A DNA stretch of 64,000 nucleotides from Phycisphaerales bacterium (GCA_016710275.1 JADJXS010000001.1:1550001-1614000), one strand, 5' to 3'. Counted from the first letter of the stretch, positions 26,060 to 34,576 are shown. Notes: generated from the letters alone by a model not told the origin. Program-made: numbers and translations.

Positions 26060-26686
26060 CTAAGCCGGGGCGCCGCCGCGCGTGGCGAGAATCTGTGCTG
26101 ATGTGAGCAGCGCGTCAAAGGGGATGCCGGCGGCGGTGACGGCATCGCGTGCGCCCTCCTGCCGGTCGATCACCGCGACGATCCGCTCGACGATTGCGCC
26201 GTGTTCGCGCAGCACGCGGGCCGCCTCCAGCGCCTGGCCGCCGGAAGTGGCGACATCCTCGACCAGCAGCACCCGCTCGCCGGCGCGCAGCGTGCCCTCG
26301 ATGAGCTTGCCGGTGCCGTAGTCGGCTTTCTTCGAGTTTCTCACGATGACGAATGGCAGGCCGGTGTGCAGGGACACGGCGGCGGCCAGTGCCACCGCGC
26401 CGAGTTCGGCCCCGGCGATGCGCTGCACGGGCGGACCGGCGAATGCGGCCAGCCGGGCGGCGACTTCGCGCAGGACGTGCGGATCGGTTTCGAAGAGGTA
26501 CTTGTCGATGTAGTAGCGGCTCTTTCGGCCGGAGCGCAGGGTGAACTCGCCTTCGAGCAGTGCGGCGGAGGCGATGCGCGCGGCGAGGTCGGTCGTTCCG
26601 CCGGCGGTTGCGCAGTGGGGGGGGCTGGATGCGCGATCAGAGTGAGCGGTGTTGCATTCGAGGGGCGAGGGCGTGTGACCGGTCAT
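26060..26686 (-). CDS. pyrE: orotate phosphoribosyltransferase
   Basis: The 208-residue protein carries the PRPP-binding motif of type I phosphoribosyltransferases in VLLVEDVATSGGQALEAA and the orotate-PRTase pattern GEFTLRSGRKSRYYIDKYLF and NSKKADYGTGKLIEG. It joins orotate to PRPP to make OMP in pyrimidine biosynthesis. ATG 26686 has GGAG at 7 nt; the open frame up to 26812 is low-complexity and runs through repeats. No other pyrimidine gene is adjacent. Confidence 0.9.
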   Translation of the reverse strand: MTGHTPSPLECNTAHSDRASSPPHCATAGGTTDLAARIASAALLEGEFTLRSGRKSRYYIDKYLFETDPHVLREVAARLAAFAGPPVQRIAGAELGAVALAAAVSLHTGLPFVIVRNSKKADYGTGKLIEGTLRAGERVLLVEDVATSGGQALEAARVLREHGAIVERIVAVIDRQEGARDAVTAAGIPFDALLTSAQILATRGGAPA

Positions 26687-26743
26687 TCGGCGTCTCCGGG
26701 GCCGGGCGCGAGTCGCGACTGAAGAACATGCCGGCGCGAAGCG

Positions 26744-26769
26744 GTCGGCATGGCGCCCGGCAAGTGCCG
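26744..26769 (+). repeat. dispersed 26-nt repeat, copy 1
   Basis: A 26-nt sequence beginning GTCGGCATGGCGCCC and ending AAGTGCCG is found here and exactly again at 28992-29017. Both lie in intergenic DNA near other palindromes. Confidence 0.6.
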
Positions 26770-26911
26770 TCGGCATGGCTCCCCGGCGTGGCGATGGTCC
26801 CTGCCTGGGCATGACCCGGGGGATTCAGTCGGCGATGCTCCGCCGTGGCCGGGAGAGAGTGTAGCGGCTGGCGGCACGTCCTTGCGACCCACCGCGTGGG
26901 AGGCTGGTGGA

Positions 26912-26941
26912 GTGCTTTCGCGGTACGCCGCGCAAGCATGC
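26912..26941 (+). repeat. dispersed 32-nt hairpin element, copy 1
   Basis: Arms like GTGCTTTCGCGG and CCGCGCAAGCATGC around a TACG loop; slightly degenerate relative to the copy at 28409-28440. It lies just after the stop of the dockerin-type gene. Confidence 0.65.
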
Positions 26942-26967
26942 AGGACATGCAGCCTGCGATCGCTCGG

Positions 26968-28371
26968 CTACGGCCCGTTGACGAGGGCGTCGACGAAGGG
27001 GTCGATGTCGAAATTGGTCAGGACGCCGTCGCCGTCCATATCGCCGAGGATGTCGATGGCCTCCGGGGGGATGTGTGGAAACGCGGCCTGGTACGCCTGG
27101 CGGTTGGTCAGCGCGAGGACGAATGGGTCGATGTCGAAATTGGTGAGGCGCCCATCGCCATCGAGATCGCCGGGGGCGTAGGGGCGGAGACTCGTGACGA
27201 AGTACTCATACTGATTGTCAAGTATTGTCTGCCAGACGATCCACACTGTGCCGCTGGGCGCAACCATGACGTTCCGGCCGTCGGTTGCTAGACTGTAATA
27301 GTTGAAGCTGTTCTTTGTGAATGTAAGAGGCGCGGACAAGGGCACACCAACTGAGTCGAACATGACTAGGGACATAGGCCAACCGCCTGTCCCTGGCATA
27401 TAGCCCAACAATGACACAAATCCGCCGTCCGGCAGCGCGGCAAAGGCGGGAGCTCGGTGGTCCGCTGGTATTGCCTGCCAAAGCGGAAGCCCGTCGGGGC
27501 TGACACGTTGCACAGTGGCGGGCGGCGTCCCGTCCGAGCGCCGTGCGAACACAAGAAAGCTACCCTCGCCGGTTGCGCCGACAGAAGGGCGATCGGACAG
27601 AGGCGGGCCGACCACCACCGGCGCGCCCATTGCCCCGCCGGGGAGAACGGTGCGCGCCTCGACTCGTCGATGCGGAACCGGAATCAACAGTGCATAAGTT
27701 GCCAGGAAGTCGCCGTTGGCGTTTACGGCAACGGACGGAATGCCGTGAAGCTGGTGCGGCGCTGGATTCAAGGGCAATGTTTGAAACGGGACCGTCGCGT
27801 CGCCTTGCGTGTTGAACCAGCCGATGAACGTGCCCACCGGCGACTCATCCCATGACTCCAACGCAACAGCCACATCGCCGCCGTAGGACGCACCTGTAAT
27901 GGAGGCCGCGTAGCGCAGCGTGGTGCTGATCGTCATTCGATCGGGGTGGACGGCACCCTCATGAGAGACGCGGCGTGCCCATGTCCCATCGATATCCGAC
28001 CACAATGCCCACACGTCGGAATTCGTGGAGAGCGTACCGATCGCGTTGGGCCACACACCTGTGAAATCCGCCTCCGTCTCCGGCAACTCGGGGGCTCCCC
28101 AAGGGCTGTAGCGCCGCACTCGGAAGTGCCCGGTCGTTGTGAACTGAATCGCATCGAAGTAGGTGACTCCCCACGATTCGCCGTGGAGATAGGGGCTCAG
28201 GCCGAAGATGAACTGCCCCATACCCTCCAGTTGGAACTCGGTGCGAAGAAACGTCCGATCCCCTATCTGAAACAGATCCACGGACAGTCCGTAGTCGCCG
28301 CCGGCGCTGGCTGACGGCGTGGTAGAGAGTGCGATTAACATCACGCAGAAACTGGCGGTGCGAGCGTACAT
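26968..28371 (-). CDS. secreted protein with C-terminal dockerin-like repeats
   Basis: The 467-residue protein begins with a signal peptide (ARTASFCVMLIALSTTPSASA). The central ~370 residues have the look of a beta-propeller or sugar-binding repeat domain (for example DRPSVGATGEGSFLVFARR). The last ~70 residues hold two D-x-D-G-D-G repeats, GDLDGDGRLTNFDIDPF and GDMDGDGVLTNFDIDPF, like Ca-binding dockerin type I modules common on planctomycete surface proteins. In clostridia dockerins bind cohesins; their role in planctomycetes is not established. ATG 28371 gives a good signal peptide; the open frame to 28545 passes through a hairpin repeat. Confidence 0.8.
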   Translation of the reverse strand: MYARTASFCVMLIALSTTPSASAGGDYGLSVDLFQIGDRTFLRTEFQLEGMGQFIFGLSPYLHGESWGVTYFDAIQFTTTGHFRVRRYSPWGAPELPETEADFTGVWPNAIGTLSTNSDVWALWSDIDGTWARRVSHEGAVHPDRMTISTTLRYAASITGASYGGDVAVALESWDESPVGTFIGWFNTQGDATVPFQTLPLNPAPHQLHGIPSVAVNANGDFLATYALLIPVPHRRVEARTVLPGGAMGAPVVVGPPLSDRPSVGATGEGSFLVFARRSDGTPPATVQRVSPDGLPLWQAIPADHRAPAFAALPDGGFVSLLGYMPGTGGWPMSLVMFDSVGVPLSAPLTFTKNSFNYYSLATDGRNVMVAPSGTVWIVWQTILDNQYEYFVTSLRPYAPGDLDGDGRLTNFDIDPFVLALTNRQAYQAAFPHIPPEAIDILGDMDGDGVLTNFDIDPFVDALVNGP

Positions 28372-28408
28372 GGCAAGGGCATCCCGAAGTGGAAATAGGC
28401 GGCGGGTG

Positions 28409-28440
28409 GCATGCTTTCGCGGTACGCCGCGTAAGCATGC
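28409..28440 (+). repeat. dispersed 32-nt hairpin element, copy 2
   Basis: The clearest copy. GCATGCTT and CGCGG arms pair with CCGCG and AAGCATGC, interrupted by one T-T mismatch, around the loop TACG. Translation of such copies explains odd Arg/Lys peptides in frames through here. Confidence 0.75.
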
Positions 28441-28563
28441 TCGCTTCCGCGCGAGGGGGTAGGCTGCTCTGTCGAGGGTGGGGCGCACTTTGAGAGCCTC
28501 TTGTCGCGGGGGCGCTCGCGGCAGACTACGACGCATGAGCGGCACCAGGGCGGCGCACCAGAC

Positions 28564-28595
28564 GCATGCTTACGCGGAGTACCGCGAAAGCATGC
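28564..28595 (-). repeat. dispersed 32-nt hairpin element, copy 3 (inverted)
   Basis: The same hairpin in reverse orientation (GCATGCTTACGCGG then AGTACCGCGAAAGCATGC), 124 bp from copy 2. Confidence 0.7.
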
Positions 28596-29034
28596 CACCC
28601 AAAATGCAACCCAAAGCGCCACCCAAGACGCCACCCCAATGGCCACCCGAGTGCGTCAAGGCGGCGTTCCTGATGAGCGTGCCGACGCAAAGCCTTCGGC
28701 GGGGTATCCAACGCACGCGTGAGAACGGCGAATGGCGCGGTCGTCACCTTTGCCAACTGCACCTTGACTGAATTATCACACCGATTCGGGCGGATGCAAG
28801 AAAAACCCGGTTTTCTTCGCGGCGAGCGGCGGCGGCGCGGCGTGGGCGTGGTTCGGTCCAGGGCCTGAAGGCCCTGGCAACGATCGTGCGCCCTGACGGG
28901 CGAAGACATGGCGCCGGGGGTCGGCTACACCCGGTACTCGGGCGAAGAGCATGGCGACGCAAAACCGTCGCCATGGCACCCAAAATGCGCCGTCGGCATG
29001 GCGCCCGGCAAGTGCCGCCGGCCGGCTTGCTCAC

Positions 29035-29619
29035 TCAGCCCACGTCCTCGACGCCGCGCAGTTCGGGCATGTGTTCCAGCAGTGCCCGCTCCAGCCCCAT
29101 CTGGAGCGTCAGAAAGCTCGAAGGGCAGCCGCGGCAGGCGCCGCGCAGGCGAACCTGCACGACGTTCTTTTCCGTCACGCCGACAAAGTCCACGTCGCCG
29201 CCATCGGCCTGAATAAACGGCCGAAAGGCATCCACGACTTCGGCCGCTCGGCGGGCCAGCCGCGTGCGGGAGTCGGGCGAATCGGCATGTGGGGCCGCGG
29301 GACCGGTGCTGGATGCGTCGAGCGAACGCTGTGTTTCCGCGGCGGCGTGTTCGACGGGGCATGGTGCGCCGGAGGCGCTGCCGCTGGGCGAGCGGCCTCC
29401 ACGAGTCGCTTCAGCGTGGGCGCCCTGCCCGTGGGCGCTGGGGACAGCGCCGCGCGTCGGCAAATCGCGAAATTCGGCGTCGGATTCCGGTGCGGCGGCG
29501 CGTCTCGGTGCGGTGCAGTTGGATTCCGGCGCGGCGGCGCTGGATTCCGGCGCTGCGGGAGCGACTCGCTCCGTCGGCGATCGGGCCTGCCCCAGGATGT
29601 TCAGCAGACGTCGAAACAA
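29035..29619 (-). CDS. NifU C-terminal-domain iron-sulfur protein with long disordered head
   Basis: The 194-residue protein ends in a NifU-like (Nfu) domain of about 75 residues with the cluster-binding CxxC in RLRGACRGCPSSFLTLQ and the typical PFIQADGGDVDFVGV. It should assemble or carry an Fe-S cluster. The first ~115 residues are Ala/Pro/Ser-rich low complexity of unknown purpose. ATG 29619 has no obvious Shine-Dalgarno. No isc/suf genes are nearby. Confidence 0.82.
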   Translation of the reverse strand: MFRRLLNILGQARSPTERVAPAAPESSAAAPESNCTAPRRAAAPESDAEFRDLPTRGAVPSAHGQGAHAEATRGGRSPSGSASGAPCPVEHAAAETQRSLDASSTGPAAPHADSPDSRTRLARRAAEVVDAFRPFIQADGGDVDFVGVTEKNVVQVRLRGACRGCPSSFLTLQMGLERALLEHMPELRGVEDVG

Positions 29620-29770
29620 CGGCCGGCTCCCATGTCAGGAATTGAACCTCGCGCGACCGCCGCATTCATGGGCGGACCGCATCACCGGCCCGGCGCCCAG
29701 AGACATCCTGTGCCACCATCGAACTACGGGGCGGGCGGCTTCACCAGCCCGGCGCCCAGAGATACATGAA
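29620..29770 (-). repeat. intergenic region with imperfect copy of the sppA 3' end
   Basis: On the minus strand, a ~28-nt stretch containing TCTCTGGGCGCCGGGC occurs both at the 3' end of sppA (29740-29770) and about 62 nt downstream (29678-29705). A GGTTCAATTCC sequence at 29638-29648 looks like a tRNA T-loop but the stem does not pair. I read this as a short duplication, not a tRNA gene. Confidence 0.4.
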
Positions 29771-30826
29771 CTGCGGCGTGGTCGGCGTCAGCAAATCGCC
29801 CACGTCCACATTCACATAGTTTACCTGCATCGGGCCATCCGGCGCGGCCGCATATACATTCGCCCGATAGGCCAGCGGCCGGGCATATTGGACGATCACG
29901 ACCCGCCGATCGCTCAGTCCGGCCCGCATTTTCGCGACGGCGATCGCATCGTCCAGCGTCCCGATGCGGTCGATCAGGCGATGCTCCAGCGCCTGCGCGG
30001 CCGTATAGACCCGGCCGTCAGCGATCGAGCGCACCCGGCTTTCGTCGACGGACGGCCGTCCGGAGCGCACGACCGCGACGAATCGTTCGTACATGTCGTC
30101 GATCAGGCCTTGCAGAATGGCCCGTTCGGCGTCGCCCATTTCGCGGAAGGGCGAGCCGGCGTCCTTCATTTGCCCACTTTTGAAGACGTTGGTCCGCACG
30201 CCGATCTTGCCCATCAGGCCGGTCATTTCGGGCAGCACCATGATGACGCCGATGCTGCCGGTGACCGTCGTCGGGTGGGCCACGATTTCCTCGGCGGCGC
30301 AGGCGATGTAGTAGCCGCCCGAGGCGGCCACATCGAGCATGGCCGCGACGACCGGCTTGCCGGTTCGCTGTCTGAACGCCCGCAGCTCGTGATACATCAG
30401 GTCGCTGGCGGTGACTGTGCCGCCCGGGGAGTTGATGCGCAGGACGACGGCCCGGACGCGCGAATCCGCAGCAGCGCGGTCGAGCTTCTCCTTGAAGACT
30501 GAGACGGGGTTGTCCCCGGCGGGACCGATCATCGGGCGTTCGCGGGCGTTGGAGAGCAGGCCGTCCACGTCGAGGATGGCGATGCGGTCAGAGGCGAAGG
30601 CCGATTCGCGCCGCACGACGTGTTCCTCGAGCGCCTGTCGCGTCGGCACGGGCGTGATCAGCAGCGACATGTTTCCGCAGCCGACCAACGGCGCGACGAG
30701 AATCGCGAGCAGCGCGGCGGCGACAGGGCGAGGGCGGAAGCCCGCGCGCGTGCGCGACGCCGGGCGATGCGCATGGCGACGAAGACGGGTTTGCAGGAGG
30801 AGATCGCCCGGGAGCTTGGAATTCAT
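29741..30826 (-). CDS. sppA: signal peptide peptidase-type S49 serine protease
   Basis: The 361-residue protein has one S49 domain. INSPGGTVTASD and the nucleophile Ser in AASGGYYIACAA match SppA, and PTTVTGSIGVI is the conserved oligomerisation region. The N-terminus has a hydrophobic segment ending in VAPLVGCGN, which reads as a lipobox, so it is probably a membrane-tethered protease acting on the periplasmic face. Bacterial SppA degrades leftover signal peptides and membrane peptides. ATG 30826 has AGGA at 5 nt. The short S49 form forms an oligomer in which the catalytic Lys comes from a partner region. Confidence 0.87.
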   Translation of the reverse strand: MNSKLPGDLLLQTRLRRHAHRPASRTRAGFRPRPVAAALLAILVAPLVGCGNMSLLITPVPTRQALEEHVVRRESAFASDRIAILDVDGLLSNARERPMIGPAGDNPVSVFKEKLDRAAADSRVRAVVLRINSPGGTVTASDLMYHELRAFRQRTGKPVVAAMLDVAASGGYYIACAAEEIVAHPTTVTGSIGVIMVLPEMTGLMGKIGVRTNVFKSGQMKDAGSPFREMGDAERAILQGLIDDMYERFVAVVRSGRPSVDESRVRSIADGRVYTAAQALEHRLIDRIGTLDDAIAVAKMRAGLSDRRVVIVQYARPLAYRANVYAAAPDGPMQVNYVNVDVGDLLTPTTPQFMYLWAPGW

Positions 30827-30922
30827 GGAGATCCTGCCGATTGGATATACTCGATCCGCAGCGCGTGCTGCGCCTGTACTGCGGATTCTACGCGCCCGCT
30901 GCGGCGCGATGTGAGGTCATGC

Positions 30923-31306
30923 GTGATTCGAATGAGCGAGGCGGAATTCGCGGGGGCGGCCGAACACGCCGTCGCCAGCATTCCGCCGCACCTGCGCCGG
31001 TATCTGCGCAACGTGCTGATCGAGGTGCGCGACCGGCCGACGCCCGATCTGCTGGTGGATGACCTGGCCGACGTGCCGCCCGACGAGCTGCTCGGCATGT
31101 ATGTGGGGCGCTCGATCGAGGAGCCGGACGTGGGCGGCTCGTCAACGCCGTTGCCGGATCGCGTGTTGATCTTCCGCGAGAATCTATGCGCGATGTGCGA
31201 CTCGCGCGAAGAGCTGCTGGAGGAGATCCGCGTCACGGTGCTGCACGAGATCGGGCACCATTTCGGGATGGACGAGGCCGATCTGGAGGAGCTGGGTTAC
31301 GACTGA
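30923..31306 (+). CDS. zincin-like metallopeptidase family protein
   Basis: The ~127-residue protein matches the small zincin family with an N-terminal helix (EFAGAAEHAVASIPPHLRRY) and the metal site HEIGHHFGMDE near the C-terminus (H-E-x2-H plus a downstream Asp/Glu). It is expected to bind zinc; peptidase activity has not been shown for the family. The GTG at 30923 has GAGG at 6 nt; the ATG at 30932 is the alternative. It is divergent from sppA and convergent with purN. Confidence 0.78.
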   Translation: MIRMSEAEFAGAAEHAVASIPPHLRRYLRNVLIEVRDRPTPDLLVDDLADVPPDELLGMYVGRSIEEPDVGGSSTPLPDRVLIFRENLCAMCDSREELLEEIRVTVLHEIGHHFGMDEADLEELGYD

Positions 31307-31947
31307 GGCAGCGCGTGCCGCAGCAAGTCCGGCATGATTGGAAGCGCGGAGCGTCCGCGGTCTGCGATCGCCTGAATGACAAGCGGATACAGCTCGCGCT
31401 CCTGTTCGCCGACGCGCTGCGCCAGGCTTTCGGGGGTATCGCCCGGCAGCACCGGCACGCGGCGCTGCGCGAGGATCGGGCCGTGGTCGTACTCATTATC
31501 CGCGACGTGCACGGTGCAGCCGCTGTGCGACTCGCCGGCCGCCAGCACGGCGCGATGGACGCGCGCGGCGTACATTCCGCGGCCGCCGAAGGCCGGCAGC
31601 AGCGCCGGGTGGATGTTGAGGACGCGGGCGACAAAATCCGCCGGAATCCGCCAGAAGCTGAGAAATCCGGCCATCAGCACGATTTCGGCGTTCATCCGGC
31701 GTACGACATCGGTGATCGCGTTAGAAAAGGTGTCGTCGTCGGGGAATTGCGTTCGCGGGATCAGCTCGATCGGAATGCCGTGGCGGCGGGCGACTTCGAT
31801 TCCGCCGACGCCTTCGCGTGAGCAGATCGCGCCGACAATTCGAACGCCGCGGAGCCGCTGGTCAGCGATTCGAGCGGCAAGATTTTCGAGCGTGGAACCG
31901 CCGCCGGAGATCAGGACGACGGCTCGAAGCGGGTCCGTTTCGGGCAT
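31297..31947 (-). CDS. purN: phosphoribosylglycinamide formyltransferase
   Basis: The 216-residue protein has the GART signatures SGGGSTLENLA, the catalytic Asn and His in VLNIHPALLPAFGG, and the Asp in DHGPILAQRRV. It transfers a formyl group from 10-formyl-THF to GAR in purine synthesis. ATG 31947 lacks a strong ribosome site; the frame is open to 31989. Its stop overlaps the zincin gene by 10 bp. No other pur genes are adjacent. Confidence 0.9.
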   Translation of the reverse strand: MPETDPLRAVVLISGGGSTLENLAARIADQRLRGVRIVGAICSREGVGGIEVARRHGIPIELIPRTQFPDDDTFSNAITDVVRRMNAEIVLMAGFLSFWRIPADFVARVLNIHPALLPAFGGRGMYAARVHRAVLAAGESHSGCTVHVADNEYDHGPILAQRRVPVLPGDTPESLAQRVGEQERELYPLVIQAIADRGRSALPIMPDLLRHALPQS

Positions 31948-32152
31948 GGGCGGCGATGCTAGGCGAATTGGGAGCACGTGGCGAATCATGCGGCATTGTC
32001 GTGCATCAGCCGCGCTTGGCGAGTCGGGCGGTGGTGGGCGTGGGCGGGCCGGTCAGCCGCGCTTCGCATTGCGGGCGGCTACAGGATGCCTGATTGGCAT
32101 ACCGGGTGGAGCCGGTCGATCGGCGATTATTCGCATGAATCCGTGTTGTGCT

Positions 32153-32181
32153 TTGACAGAGGGGGCGGTACCCGAAACAAT
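32153..32181 (+). promoter_or_regulatory. sigma70-type promoter upstream of tatA
   Basis: TTGACA (32153-32158) and AACAAT (32176-32181) with a 17-bp spacer, about 63 bp before the tatA ATG. The -35 is consensus; the -10 matches 4 of 6. Confidence 0.55.
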
Positions 32182-32244
32182 ATCAGTGGTCGGGACGCTG
32201 CTCCGCTCTCGTGAGGATGCGTTGTCGGCCGTGGAGAACGTGCG

Positions 32245-32538
32245 ATGCTGAGCCTGTTTGGGTTGGACGTGTTGGCATGGACGCCGTTCGACCCGTGGCA
32301 CCTGCTGGTGATCGGGGTCGTCGCGCTGCTGCTGTTCGGCAAGCGCCTGCCGGACGTGGGGCGGTCGCTTGGGCGAGGGATCTCGGAGTTCAAGAAGGGC
32401 TTGAAGGACGTGGGGGAGGAATTGAACAAGGAGGACGAGCCGGCCGGCCGGCTGACTCCGCCGCGTGAGAGCGGGGAGCCGCGGGAGTCACGGCGTGAAC
32501 CGGCGGAGACGGGCAGCGGGGAAAAGCAGGACCGGTAG
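32245..32538 (+). CDS. tatA: Sec-independent (Tat) translocase subunit TatA
   Basis: The 97-residue protein has the TatA plan. It has a short N-terminal membrane helix (HLLVIGVVALLLFGKRLP), the hinge FGKRLPDVGRSLGRGISEFKKG, and a charged amphipathic helix with a Glu/Pro-rich tail. TatA forms the pore for folded proteins carrying twin-arginine signals. ATG 32245 has GGAG at 8 nt. TatB and TatC are not adjacent. The gene lies about 105 bp upstream of the left end of the Mu-like element. Confidence 0.85.
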   Translation: MLSLFGLDVLAWTPFDPWHLLVIGVVALLLFGKRLPDVGRSLGRGISEFKKGLKDVGEELNKEDEPAGRLTPPRESGEPRESRREPAETGSGEKQDR

Positions 32539-32643
32539 TCGGAAGGGGCGGCGGGGGTGGGTTAGGCCGTGCGCGAGGCGGTGTTCGGGAATTCGGGGCT
32601 GGACAGCAGCAGCGGGGTCGAGGGGGAGGCGCTTGTTGGCGGT

Positions 32644-32667
32644 TGTTGGCGGCGGAAAAAAACGGAC
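32644..32667 (+). repeat. left inverted end and first transposase-site candidate of the element
   Basis: TGTTGGCGGCG followed by the A-rich CGGAAAAAAACGGAC. A second TGTTGGCGG lies at 32634-32642, so the exact end could be 10 bp further left, but the 32644 copy matches the right end better. Confidence 0.6.
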
Positions 32668-32787
32668 AAATGGGGCGCTGGCAAAAAATCCCGTAAATCC
32701 AGCCGTGGCAATTGGTTAGCATCGATTCGGAGCACGCCGAAAGGTGGGACAAAAAAGGAGCCGGGAGCGGTTCAAGTGGCGCTGCGG

Positions 32788-32811
32788 GACGGAATGCACT
32801 TTATTTCCGTC
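32788..32811. repeat. internal inverted motif of the left end
   Basis: GACGGAA at 32788-32794 and TTCCGTC at 32805-32811 form an inverted repeat. The 13-mer CTTTATTTCCGTC at 32799-32811 is repeated exactly at 43788-43800 near the right end. I interpret both as binding sites for the transposase. Confidence 0.5.
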
Positions 32812-32867
32812 GTCGCACTAAGTGCCTGTTATTGAAGAGCTTGCCGCGTTTTTGGGGCTGATTTCGA

Positions 32868-32898
32868 GGGCGTGACATGTGACAGGAGTGTCACGCCC
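32868..32898. repeat. perfect 10-bp stem hairpin downstream of the repressor gene
   Basis: GGGCGTGACA (32868-32877) pairs perfectly with TGTCACGCCC (32889-32898) around an 11-nt loop. It lies 37 bp beyond the stop of the minus-strand repressor. It may be its terminator (no T run) or an operator, since it contains TGTGACA and TGTCAC half sites. Confidence 0.45.
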
Positions 32899-32934
32899 AT
32901 TTCGGGACGTTGAGAGGCGGGGGAACGCGAGTTA

Positions 32935-34056
32935 TCAGGCGTTGGGGGTGGAATGGGGATGGGAGCTGAGCCTCTCGGCCTGGGCGATTGCGAGACGAAT
33001 TCCTTCTACCACAGGAGCGGGCAAGCCGACCCGCTCGGCGGGTTCGCCGGAATCGAGCGCTGCACGGATCAGGCGGCCGAAAGACTGAAGGGGTGAGTGT
33101 TGTGCGCTGGGTGGCTCGTTGAATCCGCTATGGCGGGGCAACTCGGAAAAAAGATACTCCGCGAGCACGTCGTGAAGGGTTGGGGGCGGGGGAAGCTGGA
33201 GGGCCGTCGCGGCCTCCCGGCTCAGAATCACCGCGGAAGCGAAGAGGCGTAGGTGGATGATTAGCCCAGCAGGTGCAGTCGAAATTCCAAACTTCGAATC
33301 GAGGACGGGGTCCACAAATTGGATCCCGCCCATTCTACGTTCATAATCAAAGGTCCATCGGGCCACGAGTGCGATAAAGTCGGGTGGCGTGACAGACTCC
33401 AGGTACCAACGCTGAGCAGCAAGGCACATGCGCTTCCAAAAGTCGAATGAGCCGGCCGCTTGCATACGGACCATTTCACGAAACAGCGGTCTTTGAAAGG
33501 CTGACGCCTGCCTGGCCCGGTCCTTCCAGAAGGCGGGGGCCAACGAACTGAGCGCGGCCGGCAGGACCGACCATGCTACGAAATCTCTCACCGTCGCCGC
33601 GGCGTGCGCATCACCGAAGGGGATGCGGGCGTCTACGAGCCTTGTTGCGAGCATTTCATCGGCGTCTGGACTAAGTGGTGGAGAAATCGCAGGGTTGGGG
33701 TCGAGGGGGGGACGTCCGGGCTCCGAGTGCCATGCGCGATACTCGCGCTGAAGCCGCTCGCGGAGCGTGGGCGGGGCGAAGTCGATCAATTCTGCGACCG
33801 GAACATTGTAAATCACGGCGAGAGATGCCAGCTTCTTGAAGCTGACTCCGCGCACGCGCCCGCGCTCGATCATGCTCAAATATGCGCCCGAAAGGGGTTC
33901 GCCAATGTCCGCGGGCATCCTGGTAGAACGATCCGCAACCGCCCGGCCGGTTCGCCCCGCGCGTTCGCGCAATTGACGTAGATATTGTCCGAACGCGACT
34001 TCGTCCCGGCTGAAACGCACAACGCGAGGATAGGGGCTGCTGCGGCAGAGGAACAC
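32935..34056 (-). CDS. Xre-type helix-turn-helix repressor of the element
   Basis: The ~373-residue protein has a Cro/CI-type helix-turn-helix near residues 22-85 (FGQYLRQLRERAGRTGRAVADR, YLSMIERGRVRGVSFKKLASLA). The ~280-residue C-terminal domain is not recognised. It is transcribed leftward, divergent from a small Cro-like gene, which is the classic lysogeny-switch layout. The GTG at 34056 is taken as start; another GTG lies at 34020. The long second domain may sense a ligand or bind a partner. Confidence 0.7.
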   Translation of the reverse strand: MFLCRSSPYPRVVRFSRDEVAFGQYLRQLRERAGRTGRAVADRSTRMPADIGEPLSGAYLSMIERGRVRGVSFKKLASLAVIYNVPVAELIDFAPPTLRERLQREYRAWHSEPGRPPLDPNPAISPPLSPDADEMLATRLVDARIPFGDAHAAATVRDFVAWSVLPAALSSLAPAFWKDRARQASAFQRPLFREMVRMQAAGSFDFWKRMCLAAQRWYLESVTPPDFIALVARWTFDYERRMGGIQFVDPVLDSKFGISTAPAGLIIHLRLFASAVILSREAATALQLPPPPTLHDVLAEYLFSELPRHSGFNEPPSAQHSPLQSFGRLIRAALDSGEPAERVGLPAPVVEGIRLAIAQAERLSSHPHSTPNA

Positions 34057-34085
34057 CCCTTCAATAAATGCAGTGCGCAGAGGTG

Positions 34086-34125
34086 TTGACTGTGGTAAAT
34101 AGTCAGGCTAAGGTCTACGACTGAC
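34086..34125 (+). promoter_or_regulatory. early promoter and operator between repressor and Cro-like gene
   Basis: TTGACT (34086-34091) and TAAGGT (34109-34114) with a 17-bp spacer drive the rightward genes. TGACT/AGTCA (34087-34091/34101-34105) and GTCAG/CTGAC (34102-34106/34121-34125) are inverted repeats, plausible operators for the repressor or Cro. The Cro-like ATG follows at 34126. Confidence 0.5.
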
Positions 34126-34545
34126 ATGACACGTGCAATCGACAGCCACATGGCCACGATCGATCCCGCCGCGGTCTTCTCTCGGCGAAGTTCGCTTCAC
34201 CTCACAATTTCGGTGTTGGCTCGGAAGGCCCGGCTGAGCGTGCGGACGGTCTACCGCGCGATTGGGGGGGTTCCGGTGAGGTGGAGAACGGTCCGACGGC
34301 TTGCGCGGGCTCTAAGTGCGGAGCCGAGTGACTTAGGAGCGGCACCAGTCCGCGAGACGTTGGCGCCGGGCGACGGCGCGACCGACCGTGGGCCGGCTCC
34401 GCACCGCAAACAAGTGCAGGGAGCGGCCGGAGTAGCGGGCCAGCGCATCGCCGCGGAGCTTTTGGTTGGCGATTGGCTTTCGCCGGCCGGCGCGGAGGGT
34501 GGGGACGTTGCGGCCGGGGCGGCTGCTGCGGGTGACGGAGCATGA
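34126..34545 (+). CDS. small helix-turn-helix (Cro/Ner-like) protein
   Basis: The 139-residue protein has an HTH domain at about residues 25-75 (LTISVLARKARLSVRTVYRAI, WRTVRRLARALSAEPSDL), which resembles bacteriophage Ner/Cro or Xre proteins. The rest is Ala/Gly-rich. It starts just past the divergent promoter and is the first rightward gene. It probably represses the early promoter or the repressor gene. Confidence 0.65.
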   Translation: MTRAIDSHMATIDPAAVFSRRSSLHLTISVLARKARLSVRTVYRAIGGVPVRWRTVRRLARALSAEPSDLGAAPVRETLAPGDGATDRGPAPHRKQVQGAAGVAGQRIAAELLVGDWLSPAGAEGGDVAAGAAAAGDGA

Positions 34546-34576
34546 GTAAGGGAGCGACCGCGAGACGGAGTTCGCG

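Larger units (their letters stand above)
28372..29034. repeat. 663-bp intergenic region rich in palindromic repeats
   Basis: No credible gene is seen between the dockerin-type gene and the NifU-domain gene. It holds the 32-nt hairpin twice in opposite orientation (28409-28440 and 28564-28595), CCAGGGCCTGAAGGCCCTGG at 28858-28877 (a perfect inverted repeat with a TGAA loop) and the 26-nt repeat at 28992-29017. GC content and codon bias are unlike the coding DNA around it. Confidence 0.7.

Noticed and set aside
29637..29740. tRNA-like sequence on the minus strand (GGTTCAATTCC)
   Set aside because: The T-stem pairs at only three positions and no acceptor or anticodon stem can be drawn.
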